DNA of 64,000 nt from Pseudaminobacter soli (ex Zhang et al. 2022) (GCF_014595955.1 NZ_JABVCF010000001.1:496001-560000); one strand, 5' to 3'. Shown: positions 39,240 through 48,218, counted from the stretch's first letter. The notes: generated by a model from the letters alone, not told the origin. Made by a program: numbers and translations.

Positions 39240-39501
39240 GCTGCCTGCCTCCCTCAGTCGTGCTGTTGCGGGCCAGCGGGGTCCCGCCCTTCTCAAGTTC
39301 TCCTCCAGCCTGGGCGCTTCGTGGGCGCCCTCGGCTGCTCAGTTTCGAGAATGCAGCCTGTCCTTGCGGAACGTATATTCGACTAAAGGATAGGCGATGC
39401 ACGCCTGCAGCATTGCAAAACCGGGCCGCCCGGGCAAGAATGGTAATGCGTATCGGCGCGTGCAGCTCAAGAATAACGGCGCCGTGTGAAGGGCTACGAG
39501 G

Positions 39502-40674
39502 TTGGTGCGAGTCTGCTCGAAGACCACCTATAGCTGCGGCCTGACGGTCATGAGCACCGATCAGCCCGATGCCGACGCTTTTGCCATGGACGTAGCGGAG
39601 GAAGCCGAGCAGATGGATGCCGGCTTTGTCCTGTTCTTCTTCTCCCAGGCGCTGATATCAGCGGCCGATCTTGCCGCCGCGGTCACGCGTCATTCGCCTC
39701 GACTGCACCATGCCGGGTGTTCCACGGCTGGGGAAATCACGCCCTTCGGGATTGAGGAAGGGCAGACGCTGGCAATCCTGTTCCCATCCCGGAGCTTCAC
39801 GGTGGCGGGACGGATGATCCGTGGACTCTCAATAACCGGAATGGACGCGATCGCTGCCGATGTCGGCGTGCTGCGGCGGACCCTGGCCGCAAGGACGGGC
39901 CGCTCGTCCGAGACCGAGACTTTCGCGATCTGTCTGATCGACGGCATGTCATTCGCTGAAGAGACGGTGACCTCCGCAATACACTGGGGACTGGACGACA
40001 TCCCCCTGGTCGGCGGGTCGGCCGGGGACGACCTGAAGTTCGAGACGACGACCCTGTTCTATGATGGCATTGTCGACAATGACGCCGCGGTTGTCCTGCT
40101 CGTGTCGACCGACGTTCCGTTCCAGGTGTTCAAGACGGAGAATTTCGTCGCGACCGACGAGAAGCTCGTCGTCACCGCCTCGGATCCGGACCGCCGTATC
40201 GTCCGCGAATTCAATGCCGTGAGCGCGGCGGAAGAATTCGCATTCGCCATCGGCGTCGTGCCGGACGCGTTGACGCCGCTGAGCTTTGCCTCCCACCCGG
40301 TCGTGGTCAGGGTCGGCGGCGAGTATTACTGCCGCTCCATCCAGAAGCTCAATGCAGACAGGTCCCTCTCCTTCTTCTGCGCCATCGACGATGGTGTGGT
40401 CCTTTCCATCGCCCAGCCCACCGAGTTGGTGGAAACGACGCGCTCTGCATTCGAGGATATCGGCAGACGGATAGGCCGAGTCGATGTGATCCTTGGTTTC
40501 GACTGCGTCTTGCGCAGGCTCGACGCCCGCAATCGGCAGGTGCTGCGCGATCTCTCCGAACTTTACCGGGCGAACAATCTGATCGGCTTCGGCACCTATG
40601 GGGAGCAGTATCGAACCATGCACCTCAACCAGACGCTGACCGGTATCGCATTCGGCTGCCGAGAGGCCGCATAG
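39502..40674 (+). CDS. FIST-domain sensory protein (NosP-like candidate)
   Basis: A 390-residue protein with FIST N- and C-terminal domains, a sensory fold. Marks are VLFFFSQALISAADLAAAV, HHAGCSTAGEITPFG (the FIST signature, about residue 75), DIPLVGGSAGDDLKFETT and the C-terminal LDARNRQVLRDLSELY with NLIGFGTYGEQY. NosP, a haem nitric-oxide sensor that acts on a partner kinase, belongs to this family, but haem binding cannot be read here. The start is uncertain: TTG at 39502 (shown) or ATG at 39550. It lies 15 bp before the hybrid kinase, so the two are one operon. It diverges from the hydroxylase genes. Confidence 0.88.
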   Translation: MVRVCSKTTYSCGLTVMSTDQPDADAFAMDVAEEAEQMDAGFVLFFFSQALISAADLAAAVTRHSPRLHHAGCSTAGEITPFGIEEGQTLAILFPSRSFTVAGRMIRGLSITGMDAIAADVGVLRRTLAARTGRSSETETFAICLIDGMSFAEETVTSAIHWGLDDIPLVGGSAGDDLKFETTTLFYDGIVDNDAAVVLLVSTDVPFQVFKTENFVATDEKLVVTASDPDRRIVREFNAVSAAEEFAFAIGVVPDALTPLSFASHPVVVRVGGEYYCRSIQKLNADRSLSFFCAIDDGVVLSIAQPTELVETTRSAFEDIGRRIGRVDVILGFDCVLRRLDARNRQVLRDLSELYRANNLIGFGTYGEQYRTMHLNQTLTGIAFGCREAA

Positions 40675-40689
40675 CGGCAAGTTTCCAAG

Positions 40690-42021
40690 ATGCCTGTTCG
40701 CGACATCACCGACATCGAACGCCTGCGGAAGATCAACGCCGCCCTGATCTCGCGGGTCGAGCGCTCGATGGATCAGCAGGCCAATGCATTCTCCCTGTTC
40801 CAGACTGCGATCAACCTCGAAGGCCAGGTGAGAAGCCGCACCGAGGAACTCCGCTCGACGCTCCGCCGGCTGGAGGAATCCAATGTCGACCTGCTGGCCG
40901 CCAAAGAACAGGCTGAACTGGCGAACCAGTCGAAGACGCGGTTCCTTGCAGCCGCGAGCCACGACGTGCTGCAGCCGCTCAACGCCGCGCACCTATCGAT
41001 ATCCGCGCTCGCGGATCTGCAGACCACGGAGGAGGGTCGAAGGCTGATCGGCCAGGTCGAGCGCTCGCTTACGACGATCAGCCACCTGCTTCTGACCCTC
41101 CTCGACATCTCCAAGCTCGATGCCGGCGTGGTCCGCCCTGACATATCAGACGTCGCGCTCGATCCGCTGCTGTCGTCGATCAAGTCCGACTTCGAACCGA
41201 TCGCAGAGCAGAAAGGGCTTAAGTTCCAATTCCGCACCAGCCATGCCGTGGTGCGCTCTGATGAGACGATGCTACGGCGCATCGTCCAGAACATCGTCTC
41301 AAATGCGGTCCGTTACACGAGCTCCGGTGGCGTCCTTGTCGGAGCGCGGAAGCGCGGGACGACCATCCGCATCGACGTGGTGGACACCGGCTGCGGCATC
41401 CCAGCCGACCAGTACGAGGCCATCTTCGACGAATTCCACCGCTGCTCCGCAACACCCGAGCACGACGTCTCTGGCGCGGGCCTGGGCCTTGGGCTCTCGA
41501 TCGTGCGCCGCATGGCTGATGCGCTGGGTCATCGCATCGGCTTCACATCCGTCACCGGACGCGGAACCGTCTTTCGGCTGGAGATGCCGCTAGCCACGGG
41601 CCCCGTCGCCGTCCGGCCGAAGGTCGTACAGCCGCCGCGTGGCTACGGGCTCTTCGGCACCCGGGTGCTGCTCATCGAAGACGATCGGCGTGTGATCGAG
41701 GCGACCACGTCCCTGCTTTCGAGTTGGCGATGCGAGGTCAAGCAGGCTGGCTCGCTGAGCGAGGCGATCCGCTGTCTGCGCGATACCGGTTGGATACCGG
41801 ACGTGCTTATTGCCGACCAGCATCTGGAAGGCGGCGATCTCGGAAGCCAGACGATCATCGAGGTTCGAGCCTATCTCGGTCGGGCGGTGCCGGCCTTGAT
41901 CGTCACCGCCGACCACTCGCCCGCTTTGTCCTATTCGGCCCGCGCCTCCGGCATCGAACTGATGCGCAAGCCGGTCAAGCCGGCGGAACTGAGGGCGCTG
42001 CTGGCGCATCTGCTTGCGTGA
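40690..42021 (+). CDS. Hybrid sensor histidine kinase with receiver domain (NahK-like)
   Basis: A 443-residue cytosolic hybrid kinase. An N-terminal coiled coil (about 1-80) leads to the phospho-accepting His91 in FLAAASHDVLQPLNAA, a DHp signature typical of NahK/ErcS-type kinases. The ATPase domain shows the N-box IVQNIVSNAVRYTS, G1 DVVDTGCGIP and G2 GAGLGLGLSIVRRM. A C-terminal receiver (about 320-443) has IEDDRR, the phospho-Asp in VLIADQHLEGGD and the Lys in MRKPVKPAEL. It has no membrane segment and no PAS domain, so input probably comes from the co-transcribed FIST protein. It converges on the response-regulator gene across a long inverted repeat. Confidence 0.9.
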   Translation: MPVRDITDIERLRKINAALISRVERSMDQQANAFSLFQTAINLEGQVRSRTEELRSTLRRLEESNVDLLAAKEQAELANQSKTRFLAAASHDVLQPLNAAHLSISALADLQTTEEGRRLIGQVERSLTTISHLLLTLLDISKLDAGVVRPDISDVALDPLLSSIKSDFEPIAEQKGLKFQFRTSHAVVRSDETMLRRIVQNIVSNAVRYTSSGGVLVGARKRGTTIRIDVVDTGCGIPADQYEAIFDEFHRCSATPEHDVSGAGLGLGLSIVRRMADALGHRIGFTSVTGRGTVFRLEMPLATGPVAVRPKVVQPPRGYGLFGTRVLLIEDDRRVIEATTSLLSSWRCEVKQAGSLSEAIRCLRDTGWIPDVLIADQHLEGGDLGSQTIIEVRAYLGRAVPALIVTADHSPALSYSARASGIELMRKPVKPAELRALLAHLLA

Positions 42022-42028
42022 GGAAGTC

Positions 42029-42134
42029 GGCAGTAGGCAGTGGGCAATCGGCAGTCGGGAAGGTCTAGGCGGTATCTCCGTCGCGCGGCCTGCCATAACA
42101 ACACCCGACTGCCAATTGCCTATTGCCGACTGCC
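42029..42134. repeat. 31-bp inverted repeat between kinase and regulator genes
   Basis: Arms at 42029-42059 and 42104-42134, each a GGCAGT/GGCAAT-rich 31-mer, are complementary at 27 of 31 positions with a 44-base spacer. It lies exactly between the convergent kinase and response-regulator stops. It could act as a two-way terminator or be a mobile or recombining repeat. The following TTT is only on the plus strand. Confidence 0.75.
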
Positions 42135-42139
42135 GCCTT

Positions 42140-42817
42140 TCAAAACTGCTCCCGAAACAGTTCCGTCCCGTCGAGCTTCGAGACCTCGATCACCGCCTGG
42201 GTGCGGCTGTAGACGTTGAGCTTGCGCAGGATTTCCGAGACGTGCGCCTTGACGGTGGTTTCGCCGACCTGCAGCTCATAGGCGATCTGCTTGTTGAGGA
42301 GGCCTTGGCGAAGCATCTGCAATACGCGCAGTTGCTGTGGCGTGAGCGTCGACAGCCGCCGCACCATTTCCGCGCGATCTGCGCCCTCCCCCTCCGGCGG
42401 GCGGCCGCTGTAGTTTTCTGGAACATAGATGGCGCCCTCCATCACCGAACGGATGGCGGCGGCCAAGGCGTCCTTGCGGGCAGACTTAGGGATGAAACCG
42501 GCGGCCCCGTACGACAGCGCCTCCGAGATTATCTTCGGCTCCTCATGGGCGGACACCACAACCACCGGCAGGCGCGGATGGCGCGTCCGCAACTGCAGCA
42601 GCCCCTCAAAACCGTGCACGTCCGGCATGCTGAGATCGAGAAGGGCAAGATCAAAGCTCAACGGTCCGGCGAGAATGCCTAGTGCCTCGGCGATCGTCTT
42701 GGCCTCGGCCGTATCCACGCCGGGATAAGCGACCCGCAGCGCACTGTGCAGCGCCTCGCGAAACAGCGGATGGTCGTCAATGATCAGAAAGCGCGCAACG
42801 TCGCTGCCGTGGTTCAT
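42140..42817 (-). CDS. LuxR-type response regulator
   Basis: A 225-residue NarL/LuxR-family regulator. The receiver has the acidic pair in FLIIDDHPLFREAL, phospho-Asp61 in LALLDLSMPDVHG, Thr/Ser in VVVSAHEE and Lys in GFIPKSARKDAL. The LuxR helix-turn-helix reads LTPQQLRVLQMLRQGLLNKQIAYELQVGETTVKAHVSEILRKLNV (recognition part ETTVKAHVSEILRKL). It resembles the ErdR/AgmR group linked to alcohol-oxidation control in Pseudomonas. It is convergent with the kinase and probably its partner; that pairing is inferred from position. Confidence 0.9.
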   Translation of the reverse strand: MNHGSDVARFLIIDDHPLFREALHSALRVAYPGVDTAEAKTIAEALGILAGPLSFDLALLDLSMPDVHGFEGLLQLRTRHPRLPVVVVSAHEEPKIISEALSYGAAGFIPKSARKDALAAAIRSVMEGAIYVPENYSGRPPEGEGADRAEMVRRLSTLTPQQLRVLQMLRQGLLNKQIAYELQVGETTVKAHVSEILRKLNVYSRTQAVIEVSKLDGTELFREQF

Positions 42818-43001
42818 GAGGAGGGCCTCCTACCCGCGTCCTCCCTGTTCCCCCGCCCAAAGCTTCCCGAATTTCCGTTCCGACTTCAAGCCTTGTCCTC
42901 GCCAGTAGAACATCGGGCCGCGGAATGAAGGCTCGTGGCACTCCGCTTTCTCCCGACCGCCTACTGCCGAGGGCACAGGAGGGCGCGACGAAACACGTCG
43001 C

Positions 43002-43490
43002 TCAGGCCTCCCGCTGTCGCCTGCGCTCGTAGAGCATGACCAGCGTGTCAGCGACCATCGCGGTCTTCACTTCACCCTCTACCTCCATGATGTTGCGCGC
43101 CTTCAAAAGGTACTGGCCGGGTCCCTTGTCTTCCATCGAAAGCAGCGTCGTGCGGATCCGTACCCGCGCCCCGGACATCACGGGGGACATGAAGCGTACC
43201 TGGTCGAGGCCGTAGTTGAAGGCGGCCTGCGTGTTCTCCGGCAGGATGTTCATCTCCTGGATCAGCGATCCGATCAGCGAAAGCGTCAGGTAGCCGTGGG
43301 CAATGGTAGACCTGAATGGGCTGCGTCGTCTCGCCTGCTCGGGATCGACATGGATCCACTGCCTATCACCGGTGCATTCGGCGAACTGGTCGATGCGGTG
43401 CTGGTCGACGGTGGTCCAGTCGGAAACGCCCAATTCCTGCCCGACCAGCCCACGGAGTTCCTCGAAGGTCGGCGGCACTTCCCGCGGCAT
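43002..43490 (-). CDS. MaoC family dehydratase
   Basis: A 162-residue hot-dog-fold enoyl-CoA hydratase/dehydratase of the MaoC type. The catalytic pair is in the pattern FAECTGDRQWIHVDPEQAR (Asp and His about residues 38-46), followed by the conserved STIAHGYLTLSLIG. Such enzymes hydrate enoyl-CoA, for example in polyhydroxyalkanoate or fatty-acid metabolism. Start is ATG at 43490 after a GGGGAAA site. It diverges from rirA, so its promoter overlaps that control region. Confidence 0.9.
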   Translation of the reverse strand: MPREVPPTFEELRGLVGQELGVSDWTTVDQHRIDQFAECTGDRQWIHVDPEQARRRSPFRSTIAHGYLTLSLIGSLIQEMNILPENTQAAFNYGLDQVRFMSPVMSGARVRIRTTLLSMEDKGPGQYLLKARNIMEVEGEVKTAMVADTLVMLYERRRQREA

Positions 43491-43641
43491 CCGTTTCCCC
43501 CAATCGAGCGATTCACTGCATGCGGAACCCACAATAGAAGGCCGCACGCCTACTGCAATCCGCCCGCGAACTCGAAGCGGCTGTCGCCGGGTGCGACATT
43601 GTCAGTGCAGACTCTCGGGCGTCTGTTATGCGATGACCCAG

Positions 43642-43662
43642 TATGGAATTGTTCCAAACAAT
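43642..43662. promoter_or_regulatory. Overlapping palindromes, candidate Irr and auto-regulatory box
   Basis: Two palindromes overlap 40-60 bp upstream of rirA: TGGAATTGTTCCA (43644-43656, TGGAA-N3-TTCCA) and ATTGTTCCAAACAAT (43648-43662, perfect with a 3-nt centre). The first, with its flanks, resembles the Irr ICE box TTTAGAA-N3-TTCTAAA at 11 of 14 positions. Irr control of rirA has been predicted in rhizobia; binding here is unproven. Confidence 0.5.
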
Positions 43663-43701
43663 GGGCCATATTGGGCGAGCCATGCGGCAGAAGGAACCCT
43701 C

Positions 43702-44175
43702 ATGCGTCTGACACGCCAGACCAACTATGCGATGCGCATACTCATGTATTGCGCGGCCAATGAAGGTCGCCTCAGCCGCATCCCCGAGATCGCGCAAGCC
43801 TACTCCGTCTCGGAACTGTTCCTGTTCAAGATCCTGCAGCCGCTCGTCGAGAACGGCCTCATCCAGACGGTCCGCGGCAGGAATGGCGGCGTGAGGCTGG
43901 GACGGCCCGCTGACCAGATCAACCTATTCGATGTGGTCCGCGTGACCGAGGAGAACTTCGCCATGGCGGAGTGCTTCGAGAACGATGCCGCCGACTGCCC
44001 GCTGATCGACAGTTGCGGCCTCAATCAGGCGCTGCGCGAGGCGCTGAATGCGTTCTTCGCGGTCCTGCAGCGCTACACGATCGAGGATCTGGTGAAATCC
44101 AGGGACAACATGCGTTCGCTGCTGGGGCTCGAGACGCTCGCGGCGGCGAATCCGGCAGTGGAACTGCCGAATTAG
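43702..44175 (+). CDS. rirA: Iron-responsive Rrf2-family regulator RirA
   Basis: A 157-residue Fe-S repressor, the main iron-sensing regulator of rhizobia. The N-terminal winged helix is MRLTRQTNYAMRILMYCAANEG, with the recognition region VSELFLFKILQPL and wing TVRGRNGGVRLGRP. The three [4Fe-4S] cysteines sit at the classic positions: Cys91, Cys99 and Cys105 in AECFENDAADCPLIDSCG. I chose ATG at 43702 with AAGGA seven bases upstream. It represses iron-uptake genes when iron is plentiful, through TGA-N9-TCA operators such as the one at 44539. It faces hemP across 100 bp. Confidence 0.95.
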   Translation: MRLTRQTNYAMRILMYCAANEGRLSRIPEIAQAYSVSELFLFKILQPLVENGLIQTVRGRNGGVRLGRPADQINLFDVVRVTEENFAMAECFENDAADCPLIDSCGLNQALREALNAFFAVLQRYTIEDLVKSRDNMRSLLGLETLAAANPAVELPN

Positions 44176-44277
44176 GCTGCAGCCCGGAAACTCAGCCAGG
44201 TCCACACCGCTCGAGCTGCGCACCGAGATCACAAGGCTGCCCGCCCGGCAGCGTGCCCCGAGACCTCTAATAGGCGC

Positions 44278-44490
44278 TCACTTGTTCAGGATGAGCTTGC
44301 CCTGGCGGGTGATCTTCAGCCGGTAGAGCGAGCCGGCGTGATCGATCCCGATCTCGTGTTCACCCTGGAAAAGCGACTGGCTGCTGACCGTCCTCACGGC
44401 GCCGCGATAGCTCTCCTGCGGCTCTTTTCTCAATTCCAGGGTGACGAGCTTGGACCGGCGCAGAAAACTGTTCGGGCTATGCGTGTTCAT
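44278..44490 (-). CDS. hemP: Hemin uptake protein HemP/HmuP
   Basis: A 70-residue HemP protein, an accessory regulator of haem-uptake gene expression in rhizobia. The family C-terminus is intact: VSSQSLFQGEHEIGIDHAG, then YRLKITRQGKLILNK. I chose ATG at 44490 because a GGAGGAGAG site lies ahead; a longer in-frame reading would extend across the operator. A RirA-type operator lies 50 bp upstream. It is alone here: the haem receptor and transporter genes are not adjacent. Confidence 0.93.
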   Translation of the reverse strand: MNTHSPNSFLRRSKLVTLELRKEPQESYRGAVRTVSSQSLFQGEHEIGIDHAGSLYRLKITRQGKLILNK

Positions 44491-44533
44491 GACGTCGCTC
44501 TCCTCCGCCGGAGCCTCAACTGTGGGCAGCAAT

Positions 44534-44558
44534 AAACATGACTATTTTTATCATGTTT
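44534..44558. promoter_or_regulatory. Iron-responsive operator (RirA box) upstream of hemP
   Basis: A palindrome AAACATGA-N9-TCATGTTT with an AT-rich centre. Its core, 44539-44553, is TGA-N9-TCA on both strands, the iron-responsive operator consensus of rhizobia. It lies about 45-70 bp before the hemP start and just after the putA stop, so it should serve hemP. Confidence 0.85.
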
Positions 44559-44579
44559 TATGCCAACTGCAATAGGCCC

Positions 44580-47500
44580 TCAATCCGCTCCGGCCAGAAG
44601 ACTGGCATTGCCACCGGCGGCCGTCGTGTCGACGCAGATGGAACGTTCATGCGCATAGGCCACCGGATTGATCGCCTCCGTGATCACGGGCGCGATCGGG
44701 CCGGCCTGGCCTGACAGCACCCTCCGAATCGATGACGCCGTTTCCGCGGAACCGCAGAAGGCCACGGCATCGATGCCCGGCGTTGCCAGATCGTCCGGCT
44801 CGATCACGCCGTCGACCACCCTGATGGGCAGGTCCTTGCTGGTCAGGGGCTGCAACGCAGTGCGCGCTCCCGGCGCGACTCCCAGCACCGCGTTTCCTGC
44901 TGCCAGCGCCTGCACCACCTGCGCCAGCAGAGTGTCGGCATCCGGGCCCAGACAAAGCACGTTGCCCCGCGGGCGCAGTACCAGCGTGTTCGCCTCTCCG
45001 GTCGGGCCCGGCAGGTCCAGCGGACCGAAATCGAGTCCAGCCGCGGCTGCGATCGCCTCGGCAGCCCTGCCCCGCAGGAGTTTTCTGAGGACCGGCACGC
45101 GGTCCGGCCGCGCCGCCCACTCTGCCGTGTTCACCCCGCGGAGCGCCTGATCTAGTTCGGCGGCGCTGGCCTTTCGTACCGTAACTCCGATACCCGAGAC
45201 GGTTTCGCCAAGCCCACCCGAAGCCCGCCGGAAGCGGCGGAGATAGTGCGGTCCGCCCGCCTTCGGTCCGGTGCCGGACAAGCCTTCCCCGCCGAATGGC
45301 TGCGCGCCGACCACCGCGCCGATCTGGTTGCGGTTGACATAGATATTGCCCGCCCGAATGCGGTCGACGATGTGCTGGACACGCGCCTCGATGCGGGTGT
45401 GCAGCCCGAAGGTCAGGCCGTAGCCCCTGGCGTTGATCGCCGAGATCACGTCATCGATGTCATCCGCCTCGAAGGTCGCGACGTGGAGAACGGGGCCAAA
45501 AACTTCCTTCTCCACGTCCTCGATGCCAGACACGCCGAAAATGTGCGGCGCGACGAAGCGACCTTCGCCGGGCGTGTCCAGTTTCGCGATCAGCCTTCCC
45601 TCGCTCTCGAGGCGCCTGCAATAACCGGAGATCGATCCGCGCGCCTCGTAGTCGATAACCGGCCCGACATCAGTCTCGATAGACCACGGGTCACCGACGA
45701 CCAGCGTCTTCAGCGCGCCGGTGAGCATCTCCAGCACCTTCGGCGCGACATCCTTTTGTACGTAGAGGATGCGCAAGGCCGAGCAGCGCTGGCCGGCGCT
45801 CTGGAACGCCGACGCAAGGATGTCGCGCACCGCCTGCTCCGGCAGCGCCGTGGAATCGACGATCATCGCGTTGAGCCCGCCGGTCTCAGCGACCAGCATG
45901 GCATCCGGCGCGCCGCTCCTGGCAAGTTGGCGCTCGATCTGGCGCGCGACTTCGGTCGAACCGGTGAAGCAGACGCCCGCAATGCGCGAATCGGCGGTAA
46001 GCGGCGCGCCGACGGACGGGCCGTCGCCCGGCACCAGTTGGAGGATCTCCTGCGGGATACCGGCCTGGTGCAGGAGGCTAACCGCCTTCGCAGCGATTAG
46101 CGGCGTCTGCTCGGCCGGCTTTGCGATCACCGCACTGCCGGTCACCAGCGCCGCGGCGACCTGGCCGGTGAAGATGGCGAGCGGAAAATTCCAGGGCGAG
46201 ATGCAGGCGATCACGCCGCGAGCTTCGGTCCCGCCTTCCACCCTCGCGGCCTCGGCAGCATAGTAGCGCAAGAAATCAACCGCCTCGCGAACCTCAGCCA
46301 CACCGTCGGCCAGCGTCTTGCCGGCCTCGCGGGTGCAGAGCGCAAAGAACTCGACGGCGTTCTCCTCGTAGAGATCGGCCGCGCGGCGCAGGATCGCCGC
46401 CCGATCCGCCACCGGCCGGCGCGCCCATTCGGCCTGCGCTTCAGATGCAATCCCAACAGCGTTACGGACGATATCGATCGTGGCTTCGACGACCGTGCCC
46501 ACTGTTTCCTCCGGACGAGCGGGATTCACAACCGCGCGGGGGATTGTCGTCCGTGCGGGAGCGCCGAACGTGGGCGTTGCCGACCACCGGTCCTCGCCGG
46601 CAAACGCTGCCCTGCCTTCCTCGATCGCAGCCAGCGTGTCCGGGTCTGTAATATCCCAGCCCTGCGCGTTCTTCCGCGTCGGGCCGAAGATGCCGGCCGG
46701 TTTCGGGATGGCCGGATTGCTGGCCGTCGCCTGCGATTCCACGACCGCCAGCGGGTCCCGGGCGATCTCTTCGGTCGGAACCGAGGCGTCCGTCACCTGG
46801 TGCACGAAGGAGGAGTTCGCGCCATTCTCCAGGAGCCGCCGCACCAGATAGGCGAGCAGGTCGGAGTGCGCCCCGACCGGCGCGTAGATGCGGCAGCGCG
46901 TGAGTTCTCGGGATCGCACCGCCTCGTGCAGGGTCTCGCCCATACCGTGCAGGCGCTGGAACTCGAAGGTGTTGCGATCCCCCGCCATGTTCAGGATGGC
47001 GGCCACCGTATGCGCATTGTGGGTGGCGAACTGCGGGTAGATGCGATCCGTGAGGTCCAGAAGCTTTCGTGCGCAGGCGAGATAGGAGACGTCGGTGTTC
47101 GGCTTGCGGGTGAAGACCGGATAGCCCGAAAGCCCCATCACCTGCGCGCGCTTGATCTCGGTGTCCCAGTAGGCGCCCTTCACAAGCCGGACCATGATGC
47201 GTCGGTCGAGGCGCTGCCCCAGCGCGTGCAGCCAGTCGATGACGAAGGGCGCACGGGGGCCGTAGGCCTGGACGACGACGCCGAAACCGTCCCACCCCTT
47301 GAGCTTAGGGTCAGCGAGCACCCGGTCGATCACATCCAGCGAAAGGTCGAGCCGGTCCGCCTCCTCGGCATCGATGTTGAGGCCCATGCGCGCTTCGCGT
47401 GCCGCCAGCGCCAACGACAGCAGCCGTTCGCTCATCACCGGCAGCATCGTCTCGCGCTGCGCCATCTCGTATCGCGGGTGGATCGCCGACAGTTTCACCG

Positions 47501-48218
47501 AGATTCCTGGATTCTCGCGGATATCCGAACTGCGCGTATGCTGCCGCAGCGCGGCGATGGCGTCGGCATAGGCTTTCAGGTAGCGCAGTGCGTCGGCCTC
47601 GGTGCGAGCCGCCTCGCCCAGCATGTCGTAGGAATAGAGATAGCCTCTCGCGGTCATCTCGGAGCCGCGCCGCACCGCCTCCTCGATGGTGCGACCGAGC
47701 ACGAACTGCTCGCCCATCTCGCGCATCGCCGCCGCCACCGCCCGACGTATGACCGGCTCGCCCAGGCGCCGTACCATCGCCCGCAGCGTGCCGGCGATAC
47801 CGCCCTCGCCCTCTTCCAGGACGCGGCCGGTCAGCATCAGCGCCCAGGTCGAGGCGTTGACGAAGATCGAGCTCGAGCTACCCGAATGGGCCGACCAGTC
47901 GTGCGGCGCGATCTTGTCCTGGATGAGTTCGTCGACCGTCTGCGCGTCCGGCACGCGCAACAGCGCCTCGGCAAGGCACATGAGTGCCACGCCTTCCTTG
48001 GTCGATAGGCCGTAGGCCGAGAGAAACACCTCCATCAGCCGCGGATCGGAAGAGGCGCGCACCGCCCGCACGAGGTCCGCCGCGCGGGCGCAAATGGCCG
48101 TCCGCTCTTCTGCGGTGAGCTGCGCCATTCCGACCAGCCGCGAAAGCGCCTCGCCTTCGTCCGGCAGGTAGTTCTCGCGGATTCTCCGACGAAGTTCGTC
48201 CAGGGCGGGTTTGGTCAT
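44580..48218 (-). CDS. putA: Bifunctional proline dehydrogenase / delta-1-pyrroline-5-carboxylate dehydrogenase
   Basis: A 1,212-residue enzyme that oxidises proline to glutamate. The FAD-dependent proline dehydrogenase domain covers roughly residues 80-480 (VKLSAIHPRYEMAQ, GFGVVVQAYGPRA, VRLVKGAYWDTE, ATHNAHTVAA). The aldehyde dehydrogenase part runs from about 530 to 990, with CISPWNFPLAIFTG, the general-base Glu in VAETGGLNAMIVD, and catalytic Cys812 in FQSAGQRCSALR. A C-terminal domain of about 200 residues follows. It lacks the N-terminal ribbon-helix-helix of E. coli PutA, so it does not self-repress; the divergent Lrp-type gene fills that role. ATG at 48218. Confidence 0.97.
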   Translation of the reverse strand: MTKPALDELRRRIRENYLPDEGEALSRLVGMAQLTAEERTAICARAADLVRAVRASSDPRLMEVFLSAYGLSTKEGVALMCLAEALLRVPDAQTVDELIQDKIAPHDWSAHSGSSSSIFVNASTWALMLTGRVLEEGEGGIAGTLRAMVRRLGEPVIRRAVAAAMREMGEQFVLGRTIEEAVRRGSEMTARGYLYSYDMLGEAARTEADALRYLKAYADAIAALRQHTRSSDIRENPGISVKLSAIHPRYEMAQRETMLPVMSERLLSLALAAREARMGLNIDAEEADRLDLSLDVIDRVLADPKLKGWDGFGVVVQAYGPRAPFVIDWLHALGQRLDRRIMVRLVKGAYWDTEIKRAQVMGLSGYPVFTRKPNTDVSYLACARKLLDLTDRIYPQFATHNAHTVAAILNMAGDRNTFEFQRLHGMGETLHEAVRSRELTRCRIYAPVGAHSDLLAYLVRRLLENGANSSFVHQVTDASVPTEEIARDPLAVVESQATASNPAIPKPAGIFGPTRKNAQGWDITDPDTLAAIEEGRAAFAGEDRWSATPTFGAPARTTIPRAVVNPARPEETVGTVVEATIDIVRNAVGIASEAQAEWARRPVADRAAILRRAADLYEENAVEFFALCTREAGKTLADGVAEVREAVDFLRYYAAEAARVEGGTEARGVIACISPWNFPLAIFTGQVAAALVTGSAVIAKPAEQTPLIAAKAVSLLHQAGIPQEILQLVPGDGPSVGAPLTADSRIAGVCFTGSTEVARQIERQLARSGAPDAMLVAETGGLNAMIVDSTALPEQAVRDILASAFQSAGQRCSALRILYVQKDVAPKVLEMLTGALKTLVVGDPWSIETDVGPVIDYEARGSISGYCRRLESEGRLIAKLDTPGEGRFVAPHIFGVSGIEDVEKEVFGPVLHVATFEADDIDDVISAINARGYGLTFGLHTRIEARVQHIVDRIRAGNIYVNRNQIGAVVGAQPFGGEGLSGTGPKAGGPHYLRRFRRASGGLGETVSGIGVTVRKASAAELDQALRGVNTAEWAARPDRVPVLRKLLRGRAAEAIAAAAGLDFGPLDLPGPTGEANTLVLRPRGNVLCLGPDADTLLAQVVQALAAGNAVLGVAPGARTALQPLTSKDLPIRVVDGVIEPDDLATPGIDAVAFCGSAETASSIRRVLSGQAGPIAPVITEAINPVAYAHERSICVDTTAAGGNASLLAGAD

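Noticed and set aside
44236-44252. GCTGCC-N5-GGCAGC hairpin between rirA and hemP
   Set aside because: Six-base stem without a T-run; too weak to call a terminator.
46800-48008. 402-residue plus-strand open frame
   Set aside because: Antisense to putA and without domain signals.
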